Positions 45,781 to 57,151 of a stretch of DNA of 64,000 nt are shown piece by piece (position 1 is the first letter of the stretch; each line of letters opens with the position of its first letter). This DNA is from Tuctoria greenei (taxonomy: Eukaryota; Streptophyta; Magnoliopsida; Poales; Poaceae). The notes beneath the pieces were generated by a model. That model saw only the letters and a list, made by a program, of their open reading frames with translations. It had not been told where the DNA came from and did no database searches. The stretch lies in NCBI GenBank assembly GCA_036927565.1, contig JAYESD010000003.1, positions 82,133,311 through 82,197,310 on the forward strand, in the 5' to 3' direction. The position numbers and the translations under genes were made by a program.

Positions 45781-47768
45781 TTTACCAAGTTGAATAGAGT
45801 GTTTAACTCATTTGAAGTCCTTTTCCCTTGGATAGGCATACTAGTGTATGATTTATGTGACTTGCCACATCACATCTTGTGATGTTGAACGCAGATCGCA
45901 ATTAATTGAGTTGCATCTCGTCTTTCCATGAGGACTATTTGGAGTACGCTTCGACATCCTGGTTTGGAACTTTAAGGGGGAAGGCGAGCACTCAAGTAAT
46001 GGCGGTATTCAACCATCAACCTTGGTTACAACGAGTCGTGTCAACAAGAAGACGATCAAGTAAGATTACATCTTCAAGAGGATCCAACATCCACCACCAG
46101 ATGGATTTACTCAAAGAAGAAGTATGACTTCAACTCCAGTAAAGTGATCGCTAAGGATATCAGTTTCTCTTGCCAGATCGAAGCGAAGGTTAAGTGAAGT
46201 ATCACTAGAGACATATAGTTAGTTGTTTTTCTCCTGATGAAGATACAATCAAGTTGAGTAGAACATGAACAAGCTTTCGAAAGGTCGAGGTAACGTGGTA
46301 TTTCCCACATTCCTTGTCAATCTTTCCGTTATGAATTCCTTAATTGTGGTCGAGTCATGAAAGGAACGCTACTCATTGAGTGTCTTTCATGACCACGGTA
46401 TCCAATCCTTGCAAATCATGAGACAGTACTTGAGTTTTATGGGTGTGGTTCATTTAGTCTTGCTCAAACTATAAAAGCTACTGCACCATGCATGTGCACC
46501 ATTTGCACCATACATCTGCATCATTTGCACCATACATATGCACCATTTGCACCATACTATGTGCATATTCATTGCACCATACAACATATGATGCATCATG
46601 AAACATCATTACCAATGTAACACCAACGATGGAATGCATGATAATACTAAAATTTAGAGCAAGATTGTGTACCCCATTCAAACTATTCTAAGGTGTCTAA
46701 TGACTACGGTCATTTCACCATCTTCATTTGACTTCTTACATTATTGATCCCCTTTCCATTGAGTAATACTTGGGAAAACCAATTACTCAACCCCACTTGC
46801 AACTAAACAAACACTTGGACTTCCATCCTTGACTTGTTAGGTTCAAGTACCTTGATTGTTGCAACTATACCGTTCGTCATCGAGTGGTCATCAGTTCGAT
46901 GATCAACCTTTTAAAATCCATGAAATCTCCTTCCTGGCGAGGATACCGTTCGATTGTCAACCTCGTGAAACTCTTCGGGTCCATCTAAGATCTTGTTTGG
47001 TATATGATAACCTTGATACTCCAAGAACCTTGTAGTTATCATATGATTGAGTTCCCTGCTGTGTTGAAACATATGAGGATGCTGAATTCTTAAATCCTCG
47101 TGTGCCACCGCAAAGGGTCCTCATCTTCTATTTCTATTGTTTAAAGATGTTGATATACCCAAAAATCTTGCAGTCGCCATATCTTCAGTATTCCTGCTGT
47201 TTTGCCCACATAAGAATGTTGAGTGCTTTGCTACTCTTATGCTACAGCTTAGGAATCCTATGGTTGGCTAAACATCAAGCGAGGTTAATAATTGTAGTTT
47301 AACCTCGTAACCTATCTTAACTCATGTCAGGGGAAATACCACATTATGTTATAAGGACCTACGCAAAACCAAGCAAGCAACCAAGAATCCATGCAAGGTT
47401 AGTTTCAAACTATCGTGGTGACTCAGAGAAGAAAGGAACAAGTCCTGATTCTTCCAGTCAAGACTAGGACAGGACAAGATGTCATGTCAGTGTAAAAGTA
47501 CAACAATAAAGGATCAGTACCAGATATGAGAGTTTTACGACGTGATATTGTCATGTCAAGCATCCTGTCAAGATTTTCAACCTAAAGACTGGAATCACTC
47601 GAAGCAAACTTTGGAATTTCTTAAGATGCCTGAAGATAATCACTATTTCGTAGAACCTAAGTCTTTAAGGGCATTGTCATTCTCCTTAGTCAATGACCCT
47701 CTTTTACAGATCGTTCCTTCATTATTTCTGTTATTCTACTTGTTAGAATCTCGGGACGAGATTCCTTT
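45781..47768. other. LARD interior, 3' part
   Basis: No intact frame. It contains a TGCACCAT minisatellite (46482-46590) and ends with a decayed integrase-like tail (about 47740-47775). Confidence 0.5.
46482..46590. repeat. TGCACCAT-rich minisatellite
   Basis: About four imperfect units of ~22 bp, each with ATTTGCACCATACATATGCA-like sequence. Confidence 0.75.
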
Positions 47769-47780
47769 AAGGGGGGGGGT
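47769..47780 (+). other. Polypurine tract of element C
   Basis: AAGGGGGGGGGT immediately before the 3' LTR. Confidence 0.85.
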
Positions 47781-50700
47781 TGTAAAAGCCCGCTTTTCGG
47801 AAGAACAAAAACGCAAAAATGCGAACTTAAAAATTTTTGAAAGTGGACTTGGAAATCCAAACTCACATGAACCATATGAGTAACCCATGTTCTCTAAAAA
47901 TAGGAACTGTTGAAATTTTACATATAGAACATGGTTGCTAATGTATTTGGAACTTAAGGTGTAAAATCTTTAATTTCCAAGTATTCACATTTTCAATGAA
48001 AAATTAAAGGAGAAAAGAAAAAAAAAATAGAGAGAAAGAAAAAGGAATTATTCTAACCCTAAAATGGAACATTCACAAAAATTCAAATCCAAGGCTGTAA
48101 ATTTTTCCATGACATTCTAATATTCCAAATAGACTCTCGGTAAAGTTTCAAAAATTTTTAAGCACGTTTTCTATTTATTGGACATGTACTGAGAGTTTAA
48201 TCAAAGTCGACTTCAAATTTAAACTTTGTACTTAACTTTGTCCAAATCCATTCCAATTTTTTTCTGAGGTCCCTTATGGTTCAAAAAGGGTAACTTCAAA
48301 GTTTCAAGATTTTTGAACTTAATCTACCATTTATTTCATTGAATCAAGTATCACCGCTTGAATTTAAATTCAAACCTGAGTTCGAAATTCAACTTTCTCA
48401 GTTTTGAAATCGGATTGCACCATAAAATTCTTCACATTTTATTTAGTCACTGGGTCAAAGTTGACTATTTTTGAAGTAGGTTTGATAGCACTAATTGAAA
48501 TTAGAAAGAGGAATGAGGGAGGTGGCTCCCACAAGTGGTCCCCACATGTCAGGTCGGCACCCCCTTTCTCTTTCCTCCCCTGCCACCACGTAGACGCGCT
48601 GCATGTGCCACCGTGATGGACAACGTCGGTCCTTATCCCAGCTCCTGACTCCTTCCTATCCACACCACCGCTTCCGACGTCCGATGGAGCTACGCCCCTG
48701 CTCGTTCCGCAGGCACCGCCCACGAGCGCTCCAACTGCGCGCGAGTGCGTTGCCTGACGCGAGAGCCCGACAGCCACGGCCGCCAGCTCCTCCCTACCGC
48801 GCGCCTTTCCTGCCAGTCGCGCGCTCCCTCGCTCCGTCGCCGCGTCCCCATCCTATGCACGCCGCCGGCCGCACGCGTCGCCCCAGCACCTCGCCGTCCG
48901 CCTTCCTGTCGCACCGCGCTCGCCCTGACCGCTCCCGTCGAGTGCCCCCTGCTCGCGCGCGTCACCCCGCTCCTCCCGTCGGCCGCCGGCTCGCCCGCCC
49001 CCACGGGACCTCGCTTCCCTCCGCGGCCGCGTCGCTGCCCCCTACGCGCTGCTCGCCCAGCCGCCACACCGCCGCCCAGGCACTCCTCCCGGCCGCACAC
49101 CTCCCCCGCCGTCCGTTTCCCTCCGGCCGACACGGTACGCCGGCTCGCCCTCTCCCAGCCGTGCTGCCCCTGTGCTCCGGCACGCCCTAGCCCAGCTAGA
49201 CGCGCCTTGGCCGCACCTGCGCCCGGCCCCTACAGCTTGCTGGTCGTGCTCCTTGTCGCCGCCTCCTCAACTCGCCAGTGCCTTGTGGGTACTGCACCAC
49301 CCTCGACACCATGCCTCACCACCGCTGCGTCACTGGCAAGTCCATGTGGGTGCTTGTATTGCTTCCACGGCTGCTCCGGCCAACGCCGTCACCTTGATCG
49401 TGTCGTCGCGGCGTTCCACGCTGTGGCTAGGTCCTGGAAGCAAAGCAAGTTATGAATGAGATGCACAGAATTCGGGAACACGTCGTTGACACACTAGTAT
49501 CGACCACTGGTCCAAGGTTAGCTCTTATTGTGCAAGATTGATTAGATTAGTGACTGCAGCCAAGGTGTTTGACAAAATGGTTACGAGGCGAAACTAAGTG
49601 TGTTGCTGTTCAATGCTGGTCTATGGATGCAGGTTTACTGCGGGTTGGCAATCGACCAAGATATGTGCCAAGATCCCCTTTGAATGATGATGAAGCGATG
49701 GAAATCAAGTACACTCCCAAGATGTTCGGCAAAATGCCTACAAGGTGAGCCTTGCCCTAAAATGCATTGCTTGATGCACCGAAGTCCATTAGTCGTGACC
49801 CCTAATGGTACTCATGTGTCGTCAAGTCGTACGTCCATGTTCCGCCTTGATATCATTCCTATAGAAATCCCTAAGTTGACCTCCTTTGTCGTTTGTATCG
49901 TGTTAGCTTGTCCGTGCGTGCTCGTGATGCTCCACCATGAGCCGCATCAGCGTCGTTGACAACATGACGTCGTCGTGATGCTCCAAGCCGTCATCATGCC
50001 CTGGCATCGATATGAAGGATGCTTGTGATGTGTGTGGTGCTGGAACAGAAGCACAACTCGTCGGACAATAGATGTCAAGCCAAATTAGGTTTTAGTCGAT
50101 GTGAGAGTGATCGAGTCCTAGGTGTAATCTAGATGCTCGATGAAATGCCTTCTAGGTCCAACCAGGTGTGTCGGTGATCACTGATGACCTGGGGTAAAGG
50201 TATGCAAGAATGTTACGACCAACAAGGAGAACTAGACCAAGGGGAACCTTGGATAAGAGTTCCTTGGTTGTGTCGACGATGTTCCCTAACCGATCACAGG
50301 ATTGGTTAACTTGGTGTACCACTTCATCGACGGTAGGTTCGTCGAGTCGCTTATCAACAACCGAGTCGACATCACTAGCCTTAAGACTCACAAGGTGGTG
50401 TTCGGGATTCCACTCACCCCATTGACGAGTCCGGGTCGATGTGGACCTCGCTAATCCGATCTTCTCGTGATGGCAAAGCATGACCGTCACGACAAGGTCT
50501 CGCATCGTGTTCGAGTTCTAGGAGTTCACCGAGCTCATCTAGACAATCTTGCAAAGGACACTGCAATAGTGTCATGTAAGCACTTGAACGATGCTCGAGA
50601 AGCTTGCCGTAGAAACTACTTTATCTAAAAGTCATTTGAACGTTGTCTTGGTACTCATGCTAGGTTAATAGTGCTTGTAATGACTTCTTAAGTCCAAGCC

Positions 50701-52788
50701 ATGTTGTTCTCAATTCAGACCCAAGTGTCCTTAGGTTCCATCATGGTTCATCCTAAGTCGCGACCCTACGACAGCACTGCTCACTTAACTAGGTTTACTC
50801 CTTTATGAGTTAAGTCAAGTTCATTGGTCGACTGCTAAATCGCGACCTTCGTCTTGTACACTCAACTCATACTCAAGCTTTCGACGTCCCACCTTAATTT
50901 TTGGGTCATCCTTACACTTCTCCGCCCAACACTTCTTCACCATTCAGAATTGTCAATCTCGCGTGGCATAGCTTGAAGTGTGGTATGCTAAGTTGCAATG
51001 TAGCTTTATGTTGTACCTTTTAGTTCATACCGACACTACTATGTCCACCTTGACTCATCCTCTGGTTACCCACACAACAGAGGCATATCTGTCCTTCCTA
51101 GTCAAACTCCTCGTTCTTAAAGTTTACACAACCCCATGGAGTCTATTATTAAACTACTTAATTACTTAATTACTTATATGCATATCATGTCGATAGGAAC
51201 GTGCGGATAGGTGATCGACAAGAAACTTTGCTTGGAGGAGAAGGCCAAGGTGTTTCCACTGAAGTTCCATGGCAGGTTCTCCGGAGGAAGACCAAGCCCT
51301 AACAATTGACATTTATTTGAGTTGCAAACTAAGGCAAGCCTCGGTTTGCATTTAAGTCGTTTATAAAAATTTTGCTTTATCACTATGATGAGTAGTATAT
51401 GAATTGTGCATTACGTTTAGCATGATTGATACTCCACTTGCATGACCAAAAATCCCAAGGATTGGTTGGAACGGGTTACAGTTTGACCTGTAGTAACTGC
51501 TTTGCTAATGTATAGGGAATCTGGTAGAAGTCGAGTGGTTGGAATCTACTCGCGAGAAATGTAGGACACATCTCACAGGCTTGGTCAATGGCTTAATATA
51601 ATAAAACCGAGACCGGGCAGTGAATGGATAGGAAGCGGCAAGAATTTAGTCTCGGTCGCATAGCCCTACCTGTGTCGATTAAGGCCCGTCTGTATGCGGC
51701 CCCTTCGGACAAGCTTGAATTGTACCGGCGACATAATTAATGGACATATGGAATCCAGTAAACTGATGTAACTCGATAACTGGGGTGTCGAGGCCCACTA
51801 ACTCACCATCGATAGGGGTTGGTTGAGGACAGTAAGGTGTAAATCGGTTGGCGGACACATGAGGTGTTCCGTGCGAAGACCTTTTGTTTGCGGAGGTGAG
51901 ATGGGTTCGGCGTTCGGGTTTCTTGTGAAAAGTGGCCATATACGCCTAGTACTGAAGTGTTATGTAGGTACAGGTGTACTCGCTGACACTTCCGAACGAC
52001 ATATGTGTCGTGTTGTCCGGGTGCGTCCTGATTGCAATCACTGTCCCTCGCAGTAATAGAGTACCACTTGTTCACTGCGCTGTAACGTAGTAAATACTAA
52101 AGAAGCCAGAAAAATATATTGTTGAATTATAATTGCTTTGCAACCTTGTATGGCTTAGAGATAGTATAATTAAAAGTTTACAGTTTCCTCATACTTTACC
52201 TGTAATAGCATTATGTGTTTTGGGCATGTCATATCATTGGCAAAGCGTTTCTTGTTTGATTGTGGAGTCCATGATGTGCCGTGCTTGAAGAATATCATTT
52301 GCTACTTAAAACATGATTATAAGGATCCACTTATAGGCGAGTCTATTTATGCTATTCCTTACCTATGTTTAGTATTCACTCTGCATATGTCTAGTGAGAC
52401 CGGTAAGTCTTGCTGAGCCTTATGCTCACGTTTGCGCTTTAACGATCTTTGCAGGTATTAGTTTTATTTCTGCTGTTCAGGTTGTACATGAGACTCGAGG
52501 TGTCGAGATAAATCTCATGTGAACCACGCCGCTGCTGGATGTTCTCCTTGTTGCTAGTGAGAAGCGTCCTAGGACATGGACGTCTTCTCTCCTACTTAGT
52601 TAGGTGAGATTATAAGTATGTATTTTCCGCTGCATGTGTACTTTTGTAGTACACTCTTTTGGAAACTCTTCTTATTATGAAATGAAAACTCTATATGTTT
52701 TGGTATCCTTTTTGTGTGTGTTGTTAGGTGCCGCATCGCACAGCACCACCTAATGAGATCCTTGGATGTATGAACTCCGGTACCCACA
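47781..52788 (+). repeat. 3' LTR of element C
   Basis: 5,008 bp, collinear with the 5' LTR including the GC-rich block (about 48540-49460) and its spurious frames. Ends GGTACCCACA. Confidence 0.92.
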
Positions 52789-52793
52789 AAATA

Positions 52794-53610
52794 TTATACA
52801 TATTTTTTTTTGAAAATGCGGACACCAACTCCACGGTGCTAGCCACACAATTCCCGCTCCTTCCCCATATAATATACATATGGAGTGTGCGGCATGTACG
52901 CAGTCTGTATTCTGATTTGTTAACGTACTGTTCATAGACTATGTTGAGCTATTGTATTAATTTTTTAGGCAAAGCTGTATCAACTGTACCGGCCTAGGCT
53001 AGAAGAACTACGTACAGAAGTTAGAAGAGTCCACGGTAAACTCACGTGGCTTGGCAGGTCCGATGCTGGAGAAGACCACGGCCAGGTGTCGTCTGTAAGT
53101 GGGGTTCGGTCGGTAATCTATCACCGTCCTCCAGTCTAACTCTCAGTGAATCTACTCCAGATAAAGGTAAAACTTGCATCCTTGTACCATTGGCGCAAGT
53201 CTGCAACTATTTCAATACCGAAAGGCTATGCACCAGGCGCCTGAAGTCGGCGCCGATTTCAGCGCGGGTAAGCAGCCGGCTGGTTTGTTTAATTGTTTTT
53301 TTAAATGAGTTTTAATCTTGTTTAATTTGTAATTATTAAGTTAGTGGTAAAATAGCAAAATAAAATAACTTTTTGATTGATAGATCATAGAATAGTCAAA
53401 TAAAAATTAATGAATTAATTACAATGATTAGATGTGTTAAATACTCATTGCCTGATTTATTCTCAAATTTCAGGCATCTGAAATTTAGACATACCAGTTT
53501 CAATATCTAATTTTGTGTTTCTTTGGTGTTGGTCATAGCGGATTTCGTAAATGTTCGAAAAGTGTAAACCGGTAACATTATAATGAACTTTGAATGGTAC
53601 TATAGTTGCA
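52794..53610. other. Spacer between LARD and copia element
   Basis: No transposon ends inside. It includes the exon-like stretch described next and an ORF-like GC-balanced part up to about 53270, followed by AT-rich sequence. Confidence 0.4.
52969..53094 (+). other. Exon-like stretch, identity unknown
   Basis: 42 codons without a stop, preceded by a good 3' splice site (ATTAATTTTTTAG) and followed by a consensus donor (GTAAGT). The translation begins AKLYQLYRPRLEELRTEVRR, which looks protein-like rather than random. I do not recognise the family. It could be part of a host gene disrupted by the surrounding insertions, or chance. Confidence 0.25.
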
Positions 53611-53615
53611 GTGGC

Positions 53616-54081
53616 TGTGAGCTTTTGACCACTTCCCGGTGTGGGCCCCACCCACACCGGATCCAACTCTCCCACTAAGGGCTCTGACCGAAAGCCATAA
53701 CCGACTACAAGTCGGAGGCCTCCCTCTCATGTCCGTGTATATAAGGAGATTAGAAAACGGTTTAAGGGGGCATCTAACTAACCTGAGATCTAATCCTAAG
53801 CCCACCGGTTGGGGATCACGGGAAGTGAGGGGAAAAGGCCCCGACGGCAACCCTCGCCATCACCGCCGCCTGTACATCTCGCCACCGCCATTAACATAGC
53901 GTCTACTGCTCCTACGGGCCAAGGTGCGTTCCTAATTCTTCTCCCTAATCCCCTCTATCTTTCATCTAAACACTTTGATTAATTGTTAATTAAGTTTTAG
54001 CCTAAATCAATTAGGCTAAGTTACCCGATTAGATATATGCCTAGTGCTTAGATTGAGTCTTCAGTTCCTAAGTTTTCAACA
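53616..54081 (+). repeat. 5' LTR of element H
   Basis: Begins TGTGAGC (3' copy TGTTAGT). Near its start is a perfect 10-bp inverted repeat, CCGGTGTGGG/CCCACACCGG with a 5-base gap. Confidence 0.93.
53738..53745 (+). promoter_or_regulatory. TATA box of element H LTR
   Basis: TATATAAG about 120 bp into the LTR, same in the 3' LTR; a good match to a plant TATA box. Confidence 0.7.
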
Positions 54082-54082
54082 C

Positions 54083-54094
54083 TGGCATCAGAGC
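54083..54094 (+). other. Primer binding site of element H
   Basis: TGGCATCAGAGC, one mismatch to the initiator-Met site, one base after the LTR. Confidence 0.85.
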
Positions 54095-55596
54095 CGATCT
54101 AGTGCGTGTCTAATCGGGTTCATAAACCGGATCAATACTAAGTGCCGAAAGGCTTCTTGATGACTAAGAAGATTTGATATGAGTCTCGGTTTCGAGTTGA
54201 TTAAGAAATCTAGAAGTCGGTGAGTCAAAACCGATTAAGAACGATAAGTGATTTAGAAAGGGATTTAGGAGGAAAATCAGATCTGAGTAATCGGTTTAGA
54301 AATCGATTAAGAAATAAGAAATAAAGATTAAGAAGGGATTAGGGTGGATCCACTTATCTTAGAAGGCTCATCTCCTCCGACTCAAGTACCGGATCCACCA
54401 TGCCATAGCCACCGCGCGGACGTCACCGTCGACGGAGTTGCGCTCACCCCTAGGGGAACGCACGCACCGGCGATGAAGATGGTCGGCGGCGCCGTCTTGC
54501 CCTCTCCGAACCATCATCCTAAGTTATCCCGTATCTCCAACCACGACAAGCTAGTGCGGTGGAAGACAACGGCGGCGCCAGATCTCGTCATCGTCGACGG
54601 CCCTCGGCCTCACCATCACTCAGGCTTGTGCGGCGCCGTTGCTGGAGAGAAGGGCGAGGAGAGAGAGAGGGAGAGACGAAATGGATTAGGGTTGCGGGAG
54701 TCGCAGCCGACGCTCGATTTTGTTCCCCCCGATATCGAAGCGCGACCGTCCGCTGGAAAGCGACAGCTGAGATTAAGCGGCTCATTTTCGGGCCAGGCCG
54801 CACGCGCGTATAATAAGTCGAATGGGCCACTTTTTCTTATGGGCCAACCGAGCTCTAAGCACGCCGTGCGCCTTGTGATCCGATCACCAAACTGGGTCGC
54901 GCGCGCTCAATGGGCCGCGCCCATTTTTTTTTTAGGCTTCGGCTAGGTTGATTTAGCTTCTGGGCCAAGCGTGGTCAAGTAAGGACTCAAGCCATTTCGG
55001 CTGTTAGAGCCCAGCTAGCATGGACTGCTGATGGAAAGTTTTTCCTTTTTTTTTGTTTTAAGATTTCAGGCTGTGGGCTGTTTCAGTAACACTTTGGCCT
55101 CGCAGAACAAGAGAAAAGTTTAATTTTATTCTTATTGGATTTAGTTTAAGTGTTTTAACCATGTTAATTAAGTTTAATTTAATGTTTTAGTTTGCTACGG
55201 AGATTTAAGTATATTTAGATAAAGTTCCAATTTCCTATAATTTGGAAAATTCCTATGTTTTAGAATAATGAAAATTAGACTAAGTACCCGAAATTCACAT
55301 GTTGTGAAAATGAAGTTTTAGTGTTTTTTAGTATAAAATGCAATTAGTTCTCCCATAATAGTTTAAGTAGACTTAGAATTGTTTAATGTTGTTTATTTAT
55401 TTATTTATTTTAGTAAATTTGTATTATGTTTGTGTACCTTTTATTTAAATTCTTTCCTGCAATTTCAATAATTATGTTGTTATTTAAGGGCATTTCCTCA
55501 AATTGAGTAAATGCTATCAAATGCTTTTTCTTTAAAAGGCAATTTATTATTTATTAAGAAATTAAGTATTAAGCTTCCGCTGTTAAGTAAGTTGTT
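54095..55596. other. 5' leader of element H, first part
   Basis: A TAAG-rich stretch, then a GC-rich block (about 54340-54950) with a 200-codon frame that lacks any recognisable domain and is probably not a gene, then AT-rich sequence. No copies of the hairpin motif are seen here. Confidence 0.5.
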
Positions 55597-56357
55597 GTGG
55601 ATTCATTGAGTAACCAACATGAAAAATGAATTTACCACATATTAAGAAATTAAGTTTTGAGCTTCTGGTGTTGCTAAGTGATGAATTAAAAGAGTAACCA
55701 ACGTGAAATTTTGATTCATCAACTTTTGCATTTATAAGTTTTAGTTAAGTTCTATGAATAAGTGGTGAATTTAAATGAGTAACCAAAGTGAAAGTTTAAA
55801 TTTTGCCAAAATTAATGTTATGCTTAAGTTTATGATTAAGTTTCACATAGAGTAACCAACGTGAAATATGTGATGATGAGTAAATTAAGCATGGAATTTG
55901 AGAGTAACCAAAGTGAAATGGAATTGCCATGTTAAGCTTGATGATTAAGTTCTTAAGATGCAATTTTCGTCGAGTAACCAACATGAATGACGGAATTAGT
56001 ATGTCTTTAGTGTTGTAGTTTTGCTAAGTAACCAACATGAAAGGCAAAACACATTTAGAATTCAATTTTTGTTCTTATTAAGTTAAATAGTAAGTCGTGT
56101 TTTCGTCAATTAACCAAAGTGAAAGACGAAACACATAATTAGTAAATCACATTTAGTTTCCGTTGAGTAACCAAAGCGAAAGACGGAATAATTAAGTCTT
56201 TAAATTAGTAAGTCGTGTTTTCGTTGAGTAACCAAAGTGAAAGACGAAGCACATAAATAAGTATGCCCTTTTAGTTTCCGTTGAGTAACCAAAGTGAAAG
56301 ACGGAATTATTAAGTCTTTAAATTAGTAGGTTGTCAAGTAACCAAAGTGAAAGATAA
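55597..56357 (+). repeat. Array of twelve hairpins with a conserved 17-nt loop
   Basis: Loops start at 55608, 55692, 55777, 55850, 55902, 55972, 56026, 56108, 56165, 56226, 56283 and 56336. Each is exactly 17 nt with consensus RAKTAACCAAMRYGAAW; TAACCAA and GAA are invariant in all twelve. Every loop is flanked by a different but self-complementary stem of 5-12 bp, e.g. GTTTTGCT/GGCAAAAC, TCACATA/TATGTGA, GATGAATTAAAA/TTTTGATTCATC, with G-T wobbles and occasional single bulges. Loop spacing is 52-86 bp. Sequence change with kept pairing argues for an RNA structure. It lies directly upstream of gag; a role in packaging, translation or Gag binding is inference. Confidence 0.85.
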
Positions 56358-56386
56358 ATTAAGATGCTTAGTTTATAATCGTGTTC

Positions 56387-57151
56387 ATGCACTTACTTAA
56401 GTTTTATTATGTTTTATCAGATCAAGGATCTTCCATCACAGATTTGGTATTAAGGTTTATCTCGCCAGAGAACTATCTAAGAAGAGATAATTATAAGATC
56501 TGGCAATCTAAGTTGGAGGCTGGTTTGACAATCTCCGAAATAGATTTGGCACTGATTAGAGTGTATCCTACTGAGCCTAAGCGTCCCACTATTCGTGACG
56601 GGGAAACTAAGGAGTCCTTCACCAAAAGGTTGGGTGATTATGAAGGGGACTACTTTTTATACGATCTCGATCGTGCGAAGTGGTCAATTTCAAATAAGAA
56701 ATGTTTAAAGGTGATTAAGGGTTCTATTACTGAGAGCATTCGGGGAGAAATTCCTGAATGCGACACTACATATGAGTACCTCCTTAAGATAGAAAGACAT
56801 GCAACTGACTGCAACAAGGCCACGATGCATGCTCTTATTAAGAATCTCGTCACTCAGAAGCATAATGGAGGAGATGTGCGTAAGCACATTCTTAGTCTGT
56901 GGGACACTGTTGCTAAACTTAAGTTGCTAGATTCAGGATTGAAAGATGAGTTTCTTTTCAACCTCATTCTAGCATTACTTCCAGAAGATTATGAGCATAT
57001 CATCATCAGTTACAACTCTCAGTCTGAGCAGTGGGATCTTAAGAAACTCATTGAGGTATGCGTTCAAGAAGAAGAGCGCATTGAGTCTGAACGTGCCATT
57101 AAGCCTGTCGATCATAAGAATGACAAAGGTAAGTTGAGTTTTAAGAATTAA
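56387..57151 (+). CDS. Copia-type gag of element H
   Basis: About 254 codons from ATG 56387 to TAA; an upstream GTG is not needed. Alternatively the frame begins after a splice site at 56421 (TTTTATCAG). The C-terminal half is clearly gag of the BARE/Angela kind: KHILSLWDTVAKLKLL, ISYNSQSEQWDLKKLIEVCV and QEEERIE. The usual CCHC knuckle is missing; the frame stops at a Lys-rich end (KGKLSFKN). This is the only long intact frame of the element and may have been kept while pol decayed. Product would form virus-like particles in the cytoplasm. Confidence 0.75.
   Translation: MHLLKFYYVLSDQGSSITDLVLRFISPENYLRRDNYKIWQSKLEAGLTISEIDLALIRVYPTEPKRPTIRDGETKESFTKRLGDYEGDYFLYDLDRAKWSISNKKCLKVIKGSITESIRGEIPECDTTYEYLLKIERHATDCNKATMHALIKNLVTQKHNGGDVRKHILSLWDTVAKLKLLDSGLKDEFLFNLILALLPEDYEHIIISYNSQSEQWDLKKLIEVCVQEEERIESERAIKPVDHKNDKGKLSFKN

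Larger units (their letters stand above)
37639..52788 (+). mobile_element. LARD-type LTR retrotransposon (element C), 15,150 bp
   Basis: Two ~5.0-kb LTRs with TGTAAAAGCC...CCCACA ends, perfect AAATA target duplications (37634-37638, 52789-52793), an initiator-Met primer site and a purine tract bound a 5.1-kb interior with no retrotransposon protein. Long LTRs with a long non-coding interior fit the LARD class known from grasses. The last interior bases, with ESRDEIPLRGG in one frame just before the purine tract, recall the end of integrase in Del/Tekay chromoviruses, the probable source of its proteins. LTRs differ by about 3% over a 205-bp sample. Confidence 0.9.

Noticed and set aside
46482..46590. 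Possible regulatory or CRISPR-like array
   Set aside because: Short imperfect 22-bp units only; simple minisatellite.
53046..53315. 89-codon plus frame (53046-53315)
   Set aside because: Overlaps the exon-like stretch in another frame; no domain recognised. Left as part of the spacer.
54344..54946. 200-codon frame in the leader of element H
   Set aside because: GC-rich, low-complexity, no domain; a second frame overlaps it. Leader sequence is more likely.
55597..56357. CRISPR-like array (repeats with variable spacers)
   Set aside because: The genome is plant nuclear DNA; the variable parts are self-complementary stems rather than independent spacers, and no cas genes exist.
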